Assembly (NCBI RefSeq): GCF_913774235.1
Contig: NZ_CAJYDW010000018.1
Span: 62,001 to 126,000 of the forward strand
DNA length: 64,000 nucleotides
Reading direction: 5' to 3'
Source of the DNA: an uncultured Pseudomonas sp.
GTDB lineage: Bacteria; Pseudomonadota; Gammaproteobacteria; Pseudomonadales; Pseudomonadaceae
In this document: one piece after another, positions 8,192 to 17,474 of the stretch
How positions within the stretch are numbered: the first letter of the stretch is position 1
How the letters are laid out: every line of letters starts with the position of its first letter
Translations under genes and position numbers: made by a program
Notes under the pieces: model-generated
What the model was told of the DNA's origin: nothing
The model's input: the letters and a program-made list of their open reading frames with translations, nothing else
Databases searched by the model: none

Positions 8192-8332
8192 GAACCTATT
8201 CAAAGTCTGCTGCGCGTCGGCCAAACGGCGTTGAAAATGGCTTCGGAATGCTCATTTACCACTCGTAAACTCCGCTTCCTCAGCCATTTTCGCCTTGTTT
8301 GGCTCTAGCTCGCGAGACTTTGAACAGGCTCT
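8191..8332. repeat. 142-bp hairpin repeat, copy A
   Basis: Whole element is an imperfect palindrome. Ends AGAACCTATTCAAAGTCT and (reverse complement of the right end) AGAGCCTGTTCAAAGTCT. Shared core blocks with the copies at 25366-25507 and 42348-42505 are TGCTGCGCGTCGGCCAAAC, TCGGAATGCTCATTTAC, GTAAACT(C/G)CGCTTCCT, and CGCCTTGTTTGGCTCTAGCT. It encodes no protein. It starts on the last base of the efp stop codon and precedes the efp terminator. Confidence 0.85.
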
Positions 8333-8351
8333 AAATCAGGCGTCTCGATGA

Positions 8352-8376
8352 AAAGCCCGGCTTGCCGGGCTTTTTG
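8352..8376 (+). terminator. Rho-independent terminator after efp
   Basis: AAAAGCCCGGC-TT-GCCGGGCTTTTT: near-perfect stem with flanking A and T runs, downstream of the repeat copy A that follows efp. It would also work in reverse. Confidence 0.85.
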
Positions 8377-8441
8377 CTGTCTGGGTGTCTACCGGGCCCA
8401 ACCGCTGTTGCAACCCTCCTTCGCTGCTGGATAGTGCCACC

Positions 8442-9191
8442 GTGGAATCGCTGTTTACCTTGTTGATCGATGTCGTCCTTGGGGCGCTGCTGGGTGTCGT
8501 GGGTGGGCTGTTCGGTATCGGCGGGGGCCTGATCGCCATTCCGGTGCTGGCGCTGTTGTTCGGCCTCGACCAGCAACTGGCCCAGGGCACCGCCCTGGTG
8601 ATGGTGGTGCCTAACGTGCTGCTGTCGGTCTACAAGTACAACCAGCGCAATCGCATCGACTGGCAGCGCGCCGCGTTGCTGGCGGGTGCGGGCATGGTCT
8701 CGGCCCTGGTCGGTACGGCACTGGCGGTTTCCCTCGATGCCCGCTCCATGCGCCACGGCTTCGTCGGTTTCCTGCTCGTGCTGGTGCTCTACAACCTCTG
8801 GCAATTCTATCGGCGTGGCCAGCCGCCGCTGACCACACCGAGCCGTCTGGGGCTCGGCGTACTGGGGCTGGTGGCGGGGCTGGTCGGCGGGCTGTTCGGT
8901 GTGGGCGGGGCGGTGATCGCCACGCCGATCCTGGCGGGAGTGATGGGGCTGAGCCAGGTGGCGGCCCAGGGCATGTCGCTGGCCATGGCGTTGCCCACCA
9001 CCGGCGTTACCCTGGCCAGCTACGCCTGGCACGGCGAAGTGGATTGGAGCGTCGGCATTCCCCTGGCCATTGGTGGCCTGCTCAGTGTGAGCTGGGGCGT
9101 GAAGCTGGCCCACCAGCTTCCCGAGCGGCTGCTGCGTTTGCTGTTCTGCGCTTTCCTGCTGCTGTGCGCAGTGCTGCTGGCGCTGCGCTGA
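8442..9191 (+). CDS. TauE/SafE family permease (putative sulfite/organosulfur exporter)
   Basis: About 249 aa inner-membrane protein with roughly eight hydrophobic segments in two homologous halves. Each half has a glycine-rich GxxGGLFGIGGG / GLVGGLFGVGGAV motif followed by a segment with a PxL or PTT element, as in the TauE/SafE (DUF81) family that exports sulfite, sulfoacetate or related anions. The substrate here is unknown. Start uncertain: a GTG at 8385 would overlap the efp terminator, so I prefer the GTG at 8442 (VESLFTLLID). Tail to tail with the LysR gene, whose stop immediately adjoins. Confidence 0.8.
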   Translation: MESLFTLLIDVVLGALLGVVGGLFGIGGGLIAIPVLALLFGLDQQLAQGTALVMVVPNVLLSVYKYNQRNRIDWQRAALLAGAGMVSALVGTALAVSLDARSMRHGFVGFLLVLVLYNLWQFYRRGQPPLTTPSRLGLGVLGLVAGLVGGLFGVGGAVIATPILAGVMGLSQVAAQGMSLAMALPTTGVTLASYAWHGEVDWSVGIPLAIGGLLSVSWGVKLAHQLPERLLRLLFCAFLLLCAVLLALR

Positions 9192-10043
9192 CTATTGCCG
9201 AAAGCCTTCGGCGATATGCTCGGCGAGGGTGTCGATGATCGGCGAGGCACTTCGCGGACTGCGCAGCAGTTCGATGGAGCAGGACGGCAGGTCGGGCATG
9301 CCGTCGGCTTCGCCGAGCCGCCGCAATTCGTTCGGCAGCAGGCTTTCCAGCTGCGCGGTGACTGCCAGACCCGCTTTGACGATGCCGAGCAGGGCGGCAA
9401 GGCTCGGGCTGCTGTAGGCCAGGCGATAGCCGCGCCCGCGGTTGTCCAGGGCGCGGCGTGCCCAGTCGCTGAGGAAGCAGGAGGTGTTGAACATCGCCAG
9501 CGGCAGCGGATCGCGCTGGTGCACGTCGAAGCCAGGCGCCTCCGCCCAGACGAAGCGCTCCCGACGCAGCGGCAGGCCGATCTCGTTGCCCGGCTCGCGG
9601 GTGACGATGGTCAGGTCCAGATCCTGGCGTTGCAACAGGCCCGCGCTGGGCTCGCAATGCACGTCCACCTGCACCAGCGGATAGGCCTTGGCGAAGCCCG
9701 CCAGGATGCCGGGGATGAATCTCATGACGTAGTCATCGGGCGTGCCGATACGCACCGTCCCCACCATGTGCGGCTCGCGCAGGGTGGTCATCACCTCACC
9801 GTGCAGCTTGAGGATGCGCCGCGCGTAGCCCAGCAGAATCTGGCCCTCCGCGGTCAGTCGCACCTGGCGCCCATCCCGTTCGAACAGCCGACGTTGCAAT
9901 ACGTCTTCTTCCAGCTTGCGCATCTGCATGCTGACCGCCGATTGGGTACGGCTGACGACCTCTGCCGCTCGGGTGAAACCGCCGTACTCGGCGATGGCGA
10001 CGAAGGTGCGCAGTAGATCCGAGTCTATGCTGGGATAATTCAT
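9192..10043 (-). CDS. LysR family transcriptional regulator
   Basis: 283 aa. HTH at about residues 10-68 (LLRTFVAIAEYGGFTRAAEVVSRTQSAV region), then a periplasmic-binding-protein-like effector domain (TVRIGTPDDYVMRFIPGILA onward). ATG 10043 is chosen because the HTH begins 9 residues later and GATGA precedes it; the frame extends upstream without support. Divergent from the small DUF1127 gene with a 100-base gap, and DUF1127 genes are often near LysR genes in Pseudomonas. Target and inducer unknown. Confidence 0.88.
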   Translation of the reverse strand: MNYPSIDSDLLRTFVAIAEYGGFTRAAEVVSRTQSAVSMQMRKLEEDVLQRRLFERDGRQVRLTAEGQILLGYARRILKLHGEVMTTLREPHMVGTVRIGTPDDYVMRFIPGILAGFAKAYPLVQVDVHCEPSAGLLQRQDLDLTIVTREPGNEIGLPLRRERFVWAEAPGFDVHQRDPLPLAMFNTSCFLSDWARRALDNRGRGYRLAYSSPSLAALLGIVKAGLAVTAQLESLLPNELRRLGEADGMPDLPSCSIELLRSPRSASPIIDTLAEHIAEGFRQ

Positions 10044-10143
10044 TTCATCATCCAGGCGAATGCATCGCATAAGAAAGATTCGTTGGATTGATGTTAAGCC
10101 GAATCGGAGACTTGAGCTATAGCCCTCACCGAGGAACAGTGCC

Positions 10144-10389
10144 ATGGCTCAGCTCACCTCTCGTCGCGTTGCCGCTTTCAACACCAATCGTTCACTGACG
10201 CAGCGCGTCGCCAAGGCCTTCGCCTGGCTGGCGCGTGCATTGGAACTCTCGCGTCAGCGTCGCGCCCTCTACCGACTGGACGACGCCGCCCTCGGCGATC
10301 TGGGTCTGAGCCGCGCCGATGCCTGGCAGGAGGCCGACAAGCCGTTCTGGCAACAACCGCCAGAGGAAGGCCCGCGTCGATCCTGCTAG
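10144..10389 (+). CDS. DUF1127 small basic protein
   Basis: 81 aa. The DUF1127 module is the middle part: WLARALELSRQRRALYRLDD, then AALGDLGLSRADA. Members are Arg-rich; some bind RNA or affect phosphate and nitrogen physiology in alphaproteobacteria, but the role in Pseudomonas is unclear. ATG 10144 sits after GAGGAACAGTGCC. Divergent LysR gene upstream, YcaQ-like gene 31 bases downstream. Confidence 0.8.
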   Translation: MAQLTSRRVAAFNTNRSLTQRVAKAFAWLARALELSRQRRALYRLDDAALGDLGLSRADAWQEADKPFWQQPPEEGPRRSC

Positions 10390-10420
10390 GGTGAGGAGGA
10401 CCTCCTGATCAGGAACCTGG

Positions 10421-11620
10421 ATGGACAGTCTTTCCCTACGCGAGGCGCGTCGGCTGGTCCTGCGTGCTCAAGGATTCGGCGCCCCGCCCAAGGGTGGAGT
10501 GGGGCCGGGCGCCTTGTATCGCCAGGCCACCCGCTTGGGCGTGCTGCAAATCGACTCGGTCAATGCGCTGGTGCGCTCCCACTATCTGCCGCTGTTCAGC
10601 CGCCTAGGTTGCTATGACTTCACCGACTTCGACGTCCTCGCCTGGGGCAAGGGGCGGGCCCGTAAGCTCTATGAATGCTGGGCCCATGAGGCCTCGCTGG
10701 TACCCGCCGAGGTCTGGACCGAGTTGCACTGGCGGCGGGAGCTAGCGCGGCAGGGCGTAGGGATCTATCGGCAGTTGGCCCGCTTCGCGGTCGAGCAGCC
10801 CCAGGTGGTGGCCGAGACGCTTGCAGCCGTGGTGCAGCGTGGCCCGCTGGGTGCTGGCAGCCTGGCGCAGCGCACCGACAAGGCCGGGCCCTGGTGGGAC
10901 TGGAGTCCGACCAAGCTGGCGCTGGAATGGCTGTTTGCCGCGGGTGAGGTGACGGTGGCCGGTCGCCGCGGTTTCGAGCGGCTCTACGATCTGCCCGAGC
11001 GAGTCCTGCCAGCGGCGATCCTGGCGGCTCCGGTGCCGACACCGGCCGCGGCGCGGCGAGCACTGCTGCTGCGCAGCGCGCGGGCGCTGGGCGTGGCGAG
11101 CGAGGGGCAGTTGCGCGATTATTTTCGCCTCAGCCCCGCCGACGCTCGCCAAGGCATCGCCGAGTTGCGCGAGGAGGGCAGTCTGCAGCCGATCCAGGTA
11201 CAAGGCTGGTCCAAGCTCGGCTACGTCGCGGAAAGCCCCAATCCAGGACGGCCGGTACACGCGGCGGCGCTGTTGTCGCCCTTCGACTCCCTGGTCTGGG
11301 AGCGCGAGCGTACCGAGCAACTGTTCGACTTCCGCTATCGGCTGGAACTCTACATGCCAGCGCCCAAGCGGGTCTACGGTTACTACGTGCTGCCCTTTCT
11401 CTACCGGGAGCGCTTGACGGCGCGGGTGGACCTGCGCGCCGAGCGGGCACAGTCGCGGCTGGCGGTGCACGCCGTGCATCTGGAGCCGGCGGGGCTGGAC
11501 GAGGAGGGTCGGGAGGCCTTGGCAGGGCAGTTGCGTGCGCTGGCCGACTGGCTGGGTCTCGCCGACCTGCAGTTGCACGGGCCGGCGGAGGTCTTGCGAG
11601 CAGCGGTGGCGCGGCACTGA
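10421..11620 (+). CDS. YcaQ/AlkX-type DNA glycosylase, winged-helix family
   Basis: 399 aa, HTH_42 (winged helix) family. In E. coli, YcaQ unhooks interstrand crosslinks and removes bulky N7-guanine alkyl adducts. The catalytic QxD motif is visible as Q43-I-D45 in RLGVLQIDSVNALVRSHY, at the same position as in the E. coli enzyme as I recall it. The C-terminal block (LYMPAPKRVYGYYVLPFLYR) is also typical. Start ATG 10421. Single gene, convergent with the DAHP synthase. Confidence 0.87.
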   Translation: MDSLSLREARRLVLRAQGFGAPPKGGVGPGALYRQATRLGVLQIDSVNALVRSHYLPLFSRLGCYDFTDFDVLAWGKGRARKLYECWAHEASLVPAEVWTELHWRRELARQGVGIYRQLARFAVEQPQVVAETLAAVVQRGPLGAGSLAQRTDKAGPWWDWSPTKLALEWLFAAGEVTVAGRRGFERLYDLPERVLPAAILAAPVPTPAAARRALLLRSARALGVASEGQLRDYFRLSPADARQGIAELREEGSLQPIQVQGWSKLGYVAESPNPGRPVHAAALLSPFDSLVWERERTEQLFDFRYRLELYMPAPKRVYGYYVLPFLYRERLTARVDLRAERAQSRLAVHAVHLEPAGLDEEGREALAGQLRALADWLGLADLQLHGPAEVLRAAVARH

Positions 11621-11639
11621 ATCGCGCCGCGCCCTCTGC

Positions 11640-12986
11640 CTAGCGGCGAATGCCCTTGAGCGTCTCGGCGATCATGAAGGCCAGTTCCAGGGACTGGTCG
11701 GCGTTCAGGCGCGGGTCGCAATGGGTGTGGTAGCGATCGGACAGGGCGTCTTCGGTGACCGGGCGAGCGCCGCCGATGCACTCGGTGACGTTCTGGCCGG
11801 TCATCTCGATGTGAATGCCACCCGCGTAGGTCCCCTCCGCCTTGTGCACGCCGAAGAACTCCTTGACCTCGCCCAGCACGCTGGCGAAATCCCGGGTCTT
11901 GTAGCCGCTGGAGGCCTTGATGGTATTGCCGTGCATGGGGTCGGAACTCCACAGCACCTGGCGACCTTCGCGCTCCACGGTCTGGATCAGCCGCGGCAGA
12001 TGGTCGCCGACCTTGCCCACGCCCATGCGCACGATCAGATTCAGGCGCCCCGGATCGTTCTCGGGGTTGAGGGTATCGATCAGGCGGATCAGGTCCTCGC
12101 TGGTGGTGGAAGGACCGACCTTGACGCCGATGGGGTTGTTGACCCCGCGCAGGAATTCCACGTGGGCACCGCCCGGCTGACGGGTGCGATCGCCGATCCA
12201 GAGCATGTGCGCGGAACAGTCGTACCAGTCGCCGGTCAGGCTGTCGCGGCGGACGAAGGCTTCTTCATAGTTGAGCAGCAGCGCCTCATGGGCGGTGAAG
12301 AAGTTGGTCTCCTTGACCTGGGGCGCAGTGTCCAGGCCGCAGGCACGCATGAACGCCAGGGTCTCGTCGATACGATCCGCCAGTTGGTGATAGCGGTCGG
12401 CCAGCGCCGAGTTGGCGATGAAGTCTAGGTTCCAGCGATGCACCTGGTGCAGGTCGGCGAAACCGCCCTGGGCGAAGGCGCGCAGCAGGTTGAGCGTCGC
12501 GGTCGACTGGTTGTAGGCCTGGATCAGGCGCTGGGGGTCGGGGATACGGCTGCCTTCGGTGAAGTCGATGCCGTTGACGATGTCGCCACGGTAGGCCGGC
12601 AGGGAGACGCCGTCCTGGACTTCCTCGCCCGAGGAGCGCGGCTTGGCGAACTGGCCCGCCATACGGCCGACCTTGACCACCGGGCAGCCGGCGGCGAAGG
12701 TCATGACCACCGCCATCTGCAAGAGCACCTTGAAGGTGTCGCGAATCTTGCCGGCAGAAAATTCGAAGAAGCTTTCCGCGCAATCGCCGCCCTGCAACAG
12801 GAAGGCCCGACCCTGGGTGACCTCGGCGAACTGCCGGCGCAATTCGCGGGCTTCACCGGCGAACACCAGCGGCGGATAGCCGGCCAGGGTGCGCTCCACT
12901 TCGGCGAGGCGGGCTTGATCGGGATATTCGGGTTGTTGCTGGATGGGCAGGCCTCTCCAGCTGTTAGGGCTCCAGGGCGCGGACAT
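11640..12986 (-). CDS. Class II 3-deoxy-7-phosphoheptulonate synthase (DAHP synthase)
   Basis: 448 aa, condenses PEP and erythrose-4-phosphate, first step of the shikimate pathway. Plant-like (type II) enzyme: W-S-P-N-SWR N-terminus, [34 protein letters not shown] and the C-terminal NVTECIGGA blocks are all present. Length is standard. P. aeruginosa carries such enzymes for primary metabolism or phenazine supply; this one, without phenazine genes nearby, is probably the primary-metabolism type. ATG 12986; stop 20 bases from the YcaQ-like stop. Confidence 0.93.
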   Translation of the reverse strand: MSAPWSPNSWRGLPIQQQPEYPDQARLAEVERTLAGYPPLVFAGEARELRRQFAEVTQGRAFLLQGGDCAESFFEFSAGKIRDTFKVLLQMAVVMTFAAGCPVVKVGRMAGQFAKPRSSGEEVQDGVSLPAYRGDIVNGIDFTEGSRIPDPQRLIQAYNQSTATLNLLRAFAQGGFADLHQVHRWNLDFIANSALADRYHQLADRIDETLAFMRACGLDTAPQVKETNFFTAHEALLLNYEEAFVRRDSLTGDWYDCSAHMLWIGDRTRQPGGAHVEFLRGVNNPIGVKVGPSTTSEDLIRLIDTLNPENDPGRLNLIVRMGVGKVGDHLPRLIQTVEREGRQVLWSSDPMHGNTIKASSGYKTRDFASVLGEVKEFFGVHKAEGTYAGGIHIEMTGQNVTECIGGARPVTEDALSDRYHTHCDPRLNADQSLELAFMIAETLKGIRR

Positions 12987-13098
12987 GGCTCTCTCTGCAA
13001 GGGGTCGACGAAGCCGGCCATGATAACCGAAGGAGCCGGTAGCGCTCGATAGACTATGGCCATGGCGGCTACCATGGCGGTCAATAGAGGAGGGTGTG

Positions 13099-13848
13099 AT
13101 GGCGGCTACGGAAGTCTTGCTGGAAGAGGTCGTCGATGCCTATGGGCGGATCCGGGTAGTGGAGGTAGGGCCTTATCGCTTCCTGGAGTTCGGCGAGGAG
13201 GTGGAGCAGAGCTGTGTCTTCACCCGGGACCCGGCCTGGCTGGAATACGACTATAACCGGGCCATGCTGCTGGGGGCGCTCTGTCATGCCGCGCCGCGGC
13301 GGGCACTATTCCTCGGCCTGGGCGCCGGTACCCTGACCCAGGCCTGCCTCAAGTGGTTGCCGCTGGAGGCGGTGGAAGCCCTGGAACTCCGCCCGGAGGT
13401 CCCGCGCCTGGCGCGGCAGCACCTGGGGCTAGGCGACGATCCGCGGCTCGACATCCGTATCGGCGATGCCATGGAATTGCTCGAGGCGGCGGCCCCGGCG
13501 GATCTGCTCTTCGTCGATCTCTATACCGACGTGGGCCCCTCGAGTGCCCATCTGGCCTGGCGTTTCCTGGAAAACTGCCAGGCCAAGCTCCAGCCCGGTG
13601 GTTGGCTGGTCATCAACCAGTGGAGCACGAACGACGGCAAGCCCCTGGGGGCACCCTTGCTGCGCGGATTGTTCCGCCACCACTACTGGGAATGCCCGGT
13701 AGTCGAAGGCAATGTCATTCTGCTGGTGCCGGCCAGCCTGGAGCAGGAGCTGGACGAGGCTGGAGTGCGGGCGCGGGTGCGCGACCTGACGCCGCAGGCG
13801 GGTTTCGATCTCGAGCCTTACCTGGACAACCTGAGGGCGGCGACGTGA
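13099..13848 (+). CDS. Spermidine synthase-like SAM-binding protein
   Basis: 249 aa, polyamine aminopropyltransferase/methyltransferase fold. The SAM-binding motif is [14 protein letters not shown], followed by the acidic ALELRPEV and the [10 protein letters not shown] motif. Lacks the full N-terminal domain of SpeE, so true spermidine synthase activity is doubtful. ATG 13099 follows GAGGAGGG by 4 bases; a GTG one codon earlier is less likely. Divergent from the DAHP synthase gene (112-base gap), with deaD downstream after a long leader. Confidence 0.75.
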   Translation: MAATEVLLEEVVDAYGRIRVVEVGPYRFLEFGEEVEQSCVFTRDPAWLEYDYNRAMLLGALCHAAPRRALFLGLGAGTLTQACLKWLPLEAVEALELRPEVPRLARQHLGLGDDPRLDIRIGDAMELLEAAAPADLLFVDLYTDVGPSSAHLAWRFLENCQAKLQPGGWLVINQWSTNDGKPLGAPLLRGLFRHHYWECPVVEGNVILLVPASLEQELDEAGVRARVRDLTPQAGFDLEPYLDNLRAAT

Positions 13849-14127
13849 GCGGATATCGGCTAATGTCCTCTGGAAAAATGTCCAGGGTTCGGGTATTATT
13901 CGCCCCGGTCTTTTTGACCTTCCGTTCAGGAACTGCATTTTCCCGGTCCGCCGCCATGGCCACTCCGGTCGTGCGTTCGCCCGACGGCGAACAATCCTAG
14001 ACGCTTCACCCCTTTTTCATCGCTATTTCGCAAAAAGCTCACACCTTGGCTGCCTGGGCGACTTCGGTCATTCGGATAAGCGCAGCTCTTGGCTTTGGGG
14101 TCTTTGCGAAGCACACGAGGCAAGACA
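13849..14127 (+). promoter_or_regulatory. Long deaD leader region
   Basis: 279 bases with no gene between the spermidine-synthase-like stop and the deaD ATG. A TATTAT at 13894-13899 could be a -10 element, giving an about 220-base untranslated leader. Cold-inducible helicase mRNAs often carry long structured leaders. A T-rich segment (gtctttttgacc) follows it. Confidence 0.4.
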
Positions 14128-15822
14128 ATGACCCAGGACACCAGCGGTTTCGCTGCGCTCAATCTCAATCCCGCCATCCTCGCCGCCATCAAGGCCGTCG
14201 GCTACGAAGAGCCGTCGCCCATCCAGTCGCAGTCCATCCCGGTGATTCTCTCCGGCCACGACATGATCGGCCAGGCCCAGACCGGTACCGGCAAGACCGC
14301 AGCCTTCGCTCTGCCGCTGCTCTCTAAGCTCGACCCGTCCCGCCGCGAACCCCAGATTCTGGTGCTGGTTCCCACCCGGGAACTGGCCCTGCAGGTGGCG
14401 ACCGCCTGCGAAACCTATTCCACCGAGATGCCCGGCGTTAAGGTCGTGGCCCTCTACGGCGGCGCGCCCATGGGTCCGCAGCTGAAGTCCCTGCGCATGG
14501 GCGCCCAGGTACTGGTCGCCACCCCCGGTCGTCTGTGCGACCACTTGCGTCGCGACGACAACCTGCTGGCCACCGTCCAGCACCTGGTGCTCGACGAAGC
14601 CGACGAGATGCTCAAGCTGGGCTTCATGGATGACCTCGAATTCATCTTCGAGGCCATGCCGGAGTCCCGCCAGACCGTGCTGTTCTCGGCTACCCTGCCG
14701 CCGTCGATCCGCGCCATCGCCGAGCGTCACCTGAAGGAGCCGCAACACGTCCGCATCGCGGCCAAGACCCAGACCGTCGCCCGCATCGAGCAGGCGCATC
14801 TGATGGTCCACGCCGACCAGAAGCCGGCGTCGGTGCTGCGCCTCCTGGAAGTGGAGAACTTCGACGCCCTGATCGCCTTCGTCCGCACCAAGCAGGCGAC
14901 CCTGGACCTGGCCGAGCTGCTGGAGCGCCAGGGCTATCGCGTCAGCGCCCTGAACGGCGACATGCCCCAGGCCCAGCGCGAGAAGACCATCGAGTCCCTG
15001 AAGGACGGTTCGCTGGACATCGTGGTCGCCACCGACGTCGCTGCTCGCGGTCTGGACGTGGCCCGTATCACCCACGTGCTGAACGTGGACATGCCCTACG
15101 ATCCCGAGTCCTACGTCCACCGTATCGGCCGTACCGGCCGCGCCGGTCGCGAAGGTCGCGCGCTGCTGCTGGTGACTCCGCGTGAGCGCCGCATGCTACA
15201 GGTCATCGAGCGCGTCACCGGTCAGCGCGTCGGCGAGATCCGCCTGCCCGACGCCGAAGCTGTGCTGGAAGCCCGTATCTCCCGCCTGGCCGATGGCGTG
15301 GGTTCGCTGCTGGCCGATGCCGATGCCACCCACGGCGCCCTGCGTCAGGAGCTGTGCGAGCGTCTGCAGTGCGATCCTTCGACCCTGGCCGCCGCCCTGT
15401 TGGCCAAGCTGACCACTGGCCGCGCCCTGGACATCGAGTCCGTGCGTCGCGAGCAGCCGCTGACCCCCGGTGCCGGCCGCAGCGACCGTCCGCGTACCGA
15501 GCGCGGCGAGCGTGGCGACCGTCCTGAGCGTGGCGAGCGTCCGGATCGCGGCGAGCGCCGCCCGATGCAGCCGCTGCCGGAAGGTCGCGTCCGCTGCCGT
15601 ACCGCCCTGGGCGCGCGCGATGGCGTCGCCGCCAAGAACCTGCTCGGTGCCATCATCAATGAAGGCGGCATGGATCGCGAGGCCATCGGCCGCATCCAGA
15701 TCCGTGACTCCTTCAGCCTGGTGGAGCTGCCCGAGGAAGGCCTGGAGCGTCTGCTGACCAAGCTCAAGGACACCCGCGTCGCCGGCAAGGCCCTGCGCCT
15801 GCGTCGTTATCGCGAGGACTGA
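14128..15822 (+). CDS. deaD: DEAD-box ATP-dependent RNA helicase DeaD/CsdA
   Basis: 564 aa cytoplasmic RNA helicase acting in ribosome assembly and mRNA turnover, especially in the cold. All motifs are present: Q motif, Walker A AQTGTGKT, PTREL, TPGR, DEAD (VLDEADEM), SAT, ATDVAARGLD and HRIGRTGRAGR. After about residue 440 comes a low-complexity Arg/Gly/Glu segment (repeats of RGER, 15480-15560) and a C-terminal RNA-binding domain of the DbpA/DeaD type (VRCRTALGARDGVAAKNLLG). ATG 14128 has ACGAGG 9 bases upstream. Followed by a strong terminator shared with convergent cyaB. Confidence 0.95.
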   Translation: MTQDTSGFAALNLNPAILAAIKAVGYEEPSPIQSQSIPVILSGHDMIGQAQTGTGKTAAFALPLLSKLDPSRREPQILVLVPTRELALQVATACETYSTEMPGVKVVALYGGAPMGPQLKSLRMGAQVLVATPGRLCDHLRRDDNLLATVQHLVLDEADEMLKLGFMDDLEFIFEAMPESRQTVLFSATLPPSIRAIAERHLKEPQHVRIAAKTQTVARIEQAHLMVHADQKPASVLRLLEVENFDALIAFVRTKQATLDLAELLERQGYRVSALNGDMPQAQREKTIESLKDGSLDIVVATDVAARGLDVARITHVLNVDMPYDPESYVHRIGRTGRAGREGRALLLVTPRERRMLQVIERVTGQRVGEIRLPDAEAVLEARISRLADGVGSLLADADATHGALRQELCERLQCDPSTLAAALLAKLTTGRALDIESVRREQPLTPGAGRSDRPRTERGERGDRPERGERPDRGERRPMQPLPEGRVRCRTALGARDGVAAKNLLGAIINEGGMDREAIGRIQIRDSFSLVELPEEGLERLLTKLKDTRVAGKALRLRRYRED

Positions 15823-15836
15823 TCCCGCGGTGACAC

Positions 15837-15867
15837 GAAAAAGCCCCGGATATCCGGGGCTTTTTTC
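15837..15867. terminator. Terminator between convergent deaD and cyaB
   Basis: GAAAAAGCCCCGGATATCCGGGGCTTTTTTC: perfect GC-rich stem around GATATC with A and T tracts on both sides, usable from both directions. Confidence 0.9.
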
Positions 15868-15892
15868 TGCCTGCCAGAACGGCGGGGTAGGT

Positions 15893-17275
15893 CTAGAAGA
15901 TCACCTTGTCGCGCAGTTTCTCGGCGGCCAGTTGCAGGGCCTGGATGACCCGCTCCTTGTCGTAGTTCTGGATGTTGTTGGTGTCCAGGTACATGGAGAA
16001 GCCAGGCAGTTCGTGTTCGACGTAGCTGGGGGAGGCACCCAGGTCGCGGCGGAAATCCACCACCTGGTAGATCTGCACCGGCTTGCTGAAGCCCTTGACC
16101 GTGATCTGGCTCTTGTCGCGGCACATGATGGTGTCCTTGATCAGCGAGTAGGTCTCGTGGCTGATCAGGATCTCGCCGGCATCGGCGGCGTTCTCTAGCC
16201 GGCTGGCCAGGTTCACCTCGCGGCCGATGATGGTGTAGTCCATGCGCGTGCTGGAGCCGAAGTTGCCCACCGTGCAGTAGCCGGTATTGAGGCCCATGCG
16301 GATTTCCAGCGGCTTGTTGATGCCCTGGCTGCGCCATTGCTGGCGCAGCACCTTCATGTGCTTGCGCATGGCGATGGCCATGGAGACCGCCGCCACCGCA
16401 TCCTTCTTGGCGCCCTGGCTGTTGGCGTCGCCGAAGAACACCATGACGCAGTCGCCGACGAACTTGTCGATGGTGCCGCCGTACTTCACGGCGATCTTCG
16501 ACATCTCGTTGAGGTAGTTGTTGAGCATGTCGGTGAGGGCTTCGGCCTCGAGTTCCTCGGACAGCTCGGTGAAGCCCTTGATGTCGGAGAAGAATACCGT
16601 GAGTTTCTTGCGCTGGGTGCCCAGGGCGATGTGCTGCTTGCCGGTGAAGATGGATTCCCACACCTGGGGCGACAGGTACTTGGCCAGGTTGTGCGCCAGG
16701 ATCGCCGACTTTTCCTGCTCGCGCTTGAGGTCATCGTTGATCTGGATCAGGCGCTTGCGTTGCCGGTGCAGGAAGTAGGCGGTGCCCCAGAGGTGCAGCA
16801 TGGTGCCCACCACGGCGGTGACGGCCACCAGCAGCGGACTGGTCAGGTCGACTCCCTGGAAGAAGGTGGCACTGCCCAGTGCCGCGGCGCTGGTGGCGAA
16901 CAGCAGGCAGAGCCCGAGCAGGCGCGGACCGCCGCGCAGCATGCTGGTATAGCCGAGCATGATCAGCAGCATCAGGGTGGGCATCAGCGGGAACCGCAAC
17001 ACCACCGCGGCGAGGCCGACGTGGATGGCATCGATGGCAGCGAGCAGGATGTCGGTCTGGGGGCCGCGGTCGCGCCTCAGCTTGAGGCTGATGGTCTGGG
17101 CCAGGTGCGGGTAGAGCAGGGCGTAGGGAATCAGCCACAGACCGACGGCGTTGGCCTGGGTGTAATAGCCGGCGGAGATGCTGGCGGCGGCGATCAGATA
17201 GGCGAATACCCGGGCGTAATAGACGCCCAGGCTGTCACCGGAAGCAGCGAGGAACCGGTTGAGCGCAAACTTCAT
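15893..17275 (-). CDS. cyaB: Class III adenylate cyclase with MASE2 membrane domain (CyaB-like)
   Basis: 460 aa. An N-terminal MASE2 sensor of about six membrane segments (residues about 20-180) is joined by a short coiled linker (QINDDLKREQEK) to a class III cyclase catalytic domain (about 230-415). Metal-binding aspartates lie in VFFSDIKGFTELS and DKFVGDCVMVFFGD; the transition-state Asn/Arg region is EVNLASRLENAA. In P. aeruginosa CyaB makes most of the cAMP that activates Vfr. Start ATG 17275 fits the membrane topology. Single gene, convergent with deaD. Confidence 0.9.
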   Translation of the reverse strand: MKFALNRFLAASGDSLGVYYARVFAYLIAAASISAGYYTQANAVGLWLIPYALLYPHLAQTISLKLRRDRGPQTDILLAAIDAIHVGLAAVVLRFPLMPTLMLLIMLGYTSMLRGGPRLLGLCLLFATSAAALGSATFFQGVDLTSPLLVAVTAVVGTMLHLWGTAYFLHRQRKRLIQINDDLKREQEKSAILAHNLAKYLSPQVWESIFTGKQHIALGTQRKKLTVFFSDIKGFTELSEELEAEALTDMLNNYLNEMSKIAVKYGGTIDKFVGDCVMVFFGDANSQGAKKDAVAAVSMAIAMRKHMKVLRQQWRSQGINKPLEIRMGLNTGYCTVGNFGSSTRMDYTIIGREVNLASRLENAADAGEILISHETYSLIKDTIMCRDKSQITVKGFSKPVQIYQVVDFRRDLGASPSYVEHELPGFSMYLDTNNIQNYDKERVIQALQLAAEKLRDKVIF

Positions 17276-17474
17276 CTGACGGGTCCGTTTCGAGATAGGC
17301 GATAAGTCGGTGCAACTCCGTTCGCGACGATGAAAGCGGCCGGGTTTTGAGCTGTCGCAATTTTAGCCGAGAGGCTAGAGCACGGCCAAGGATGTCACCA
17401 AATCCCCTCGTATGACATCGAATTTCAAGGAGTCGCGGTGGGTTACACTGGGTCATTTCCCCAGGAGTGAACCC

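Noticed and set aside
15480-15560. Short tandem repeats (RGER/RPERGE codons) in deaD
   Set aside because: Low-complexity Arg/Gly/Glu linker typical of DeaD-type helicases, not a mobile or CRISPR repeat.
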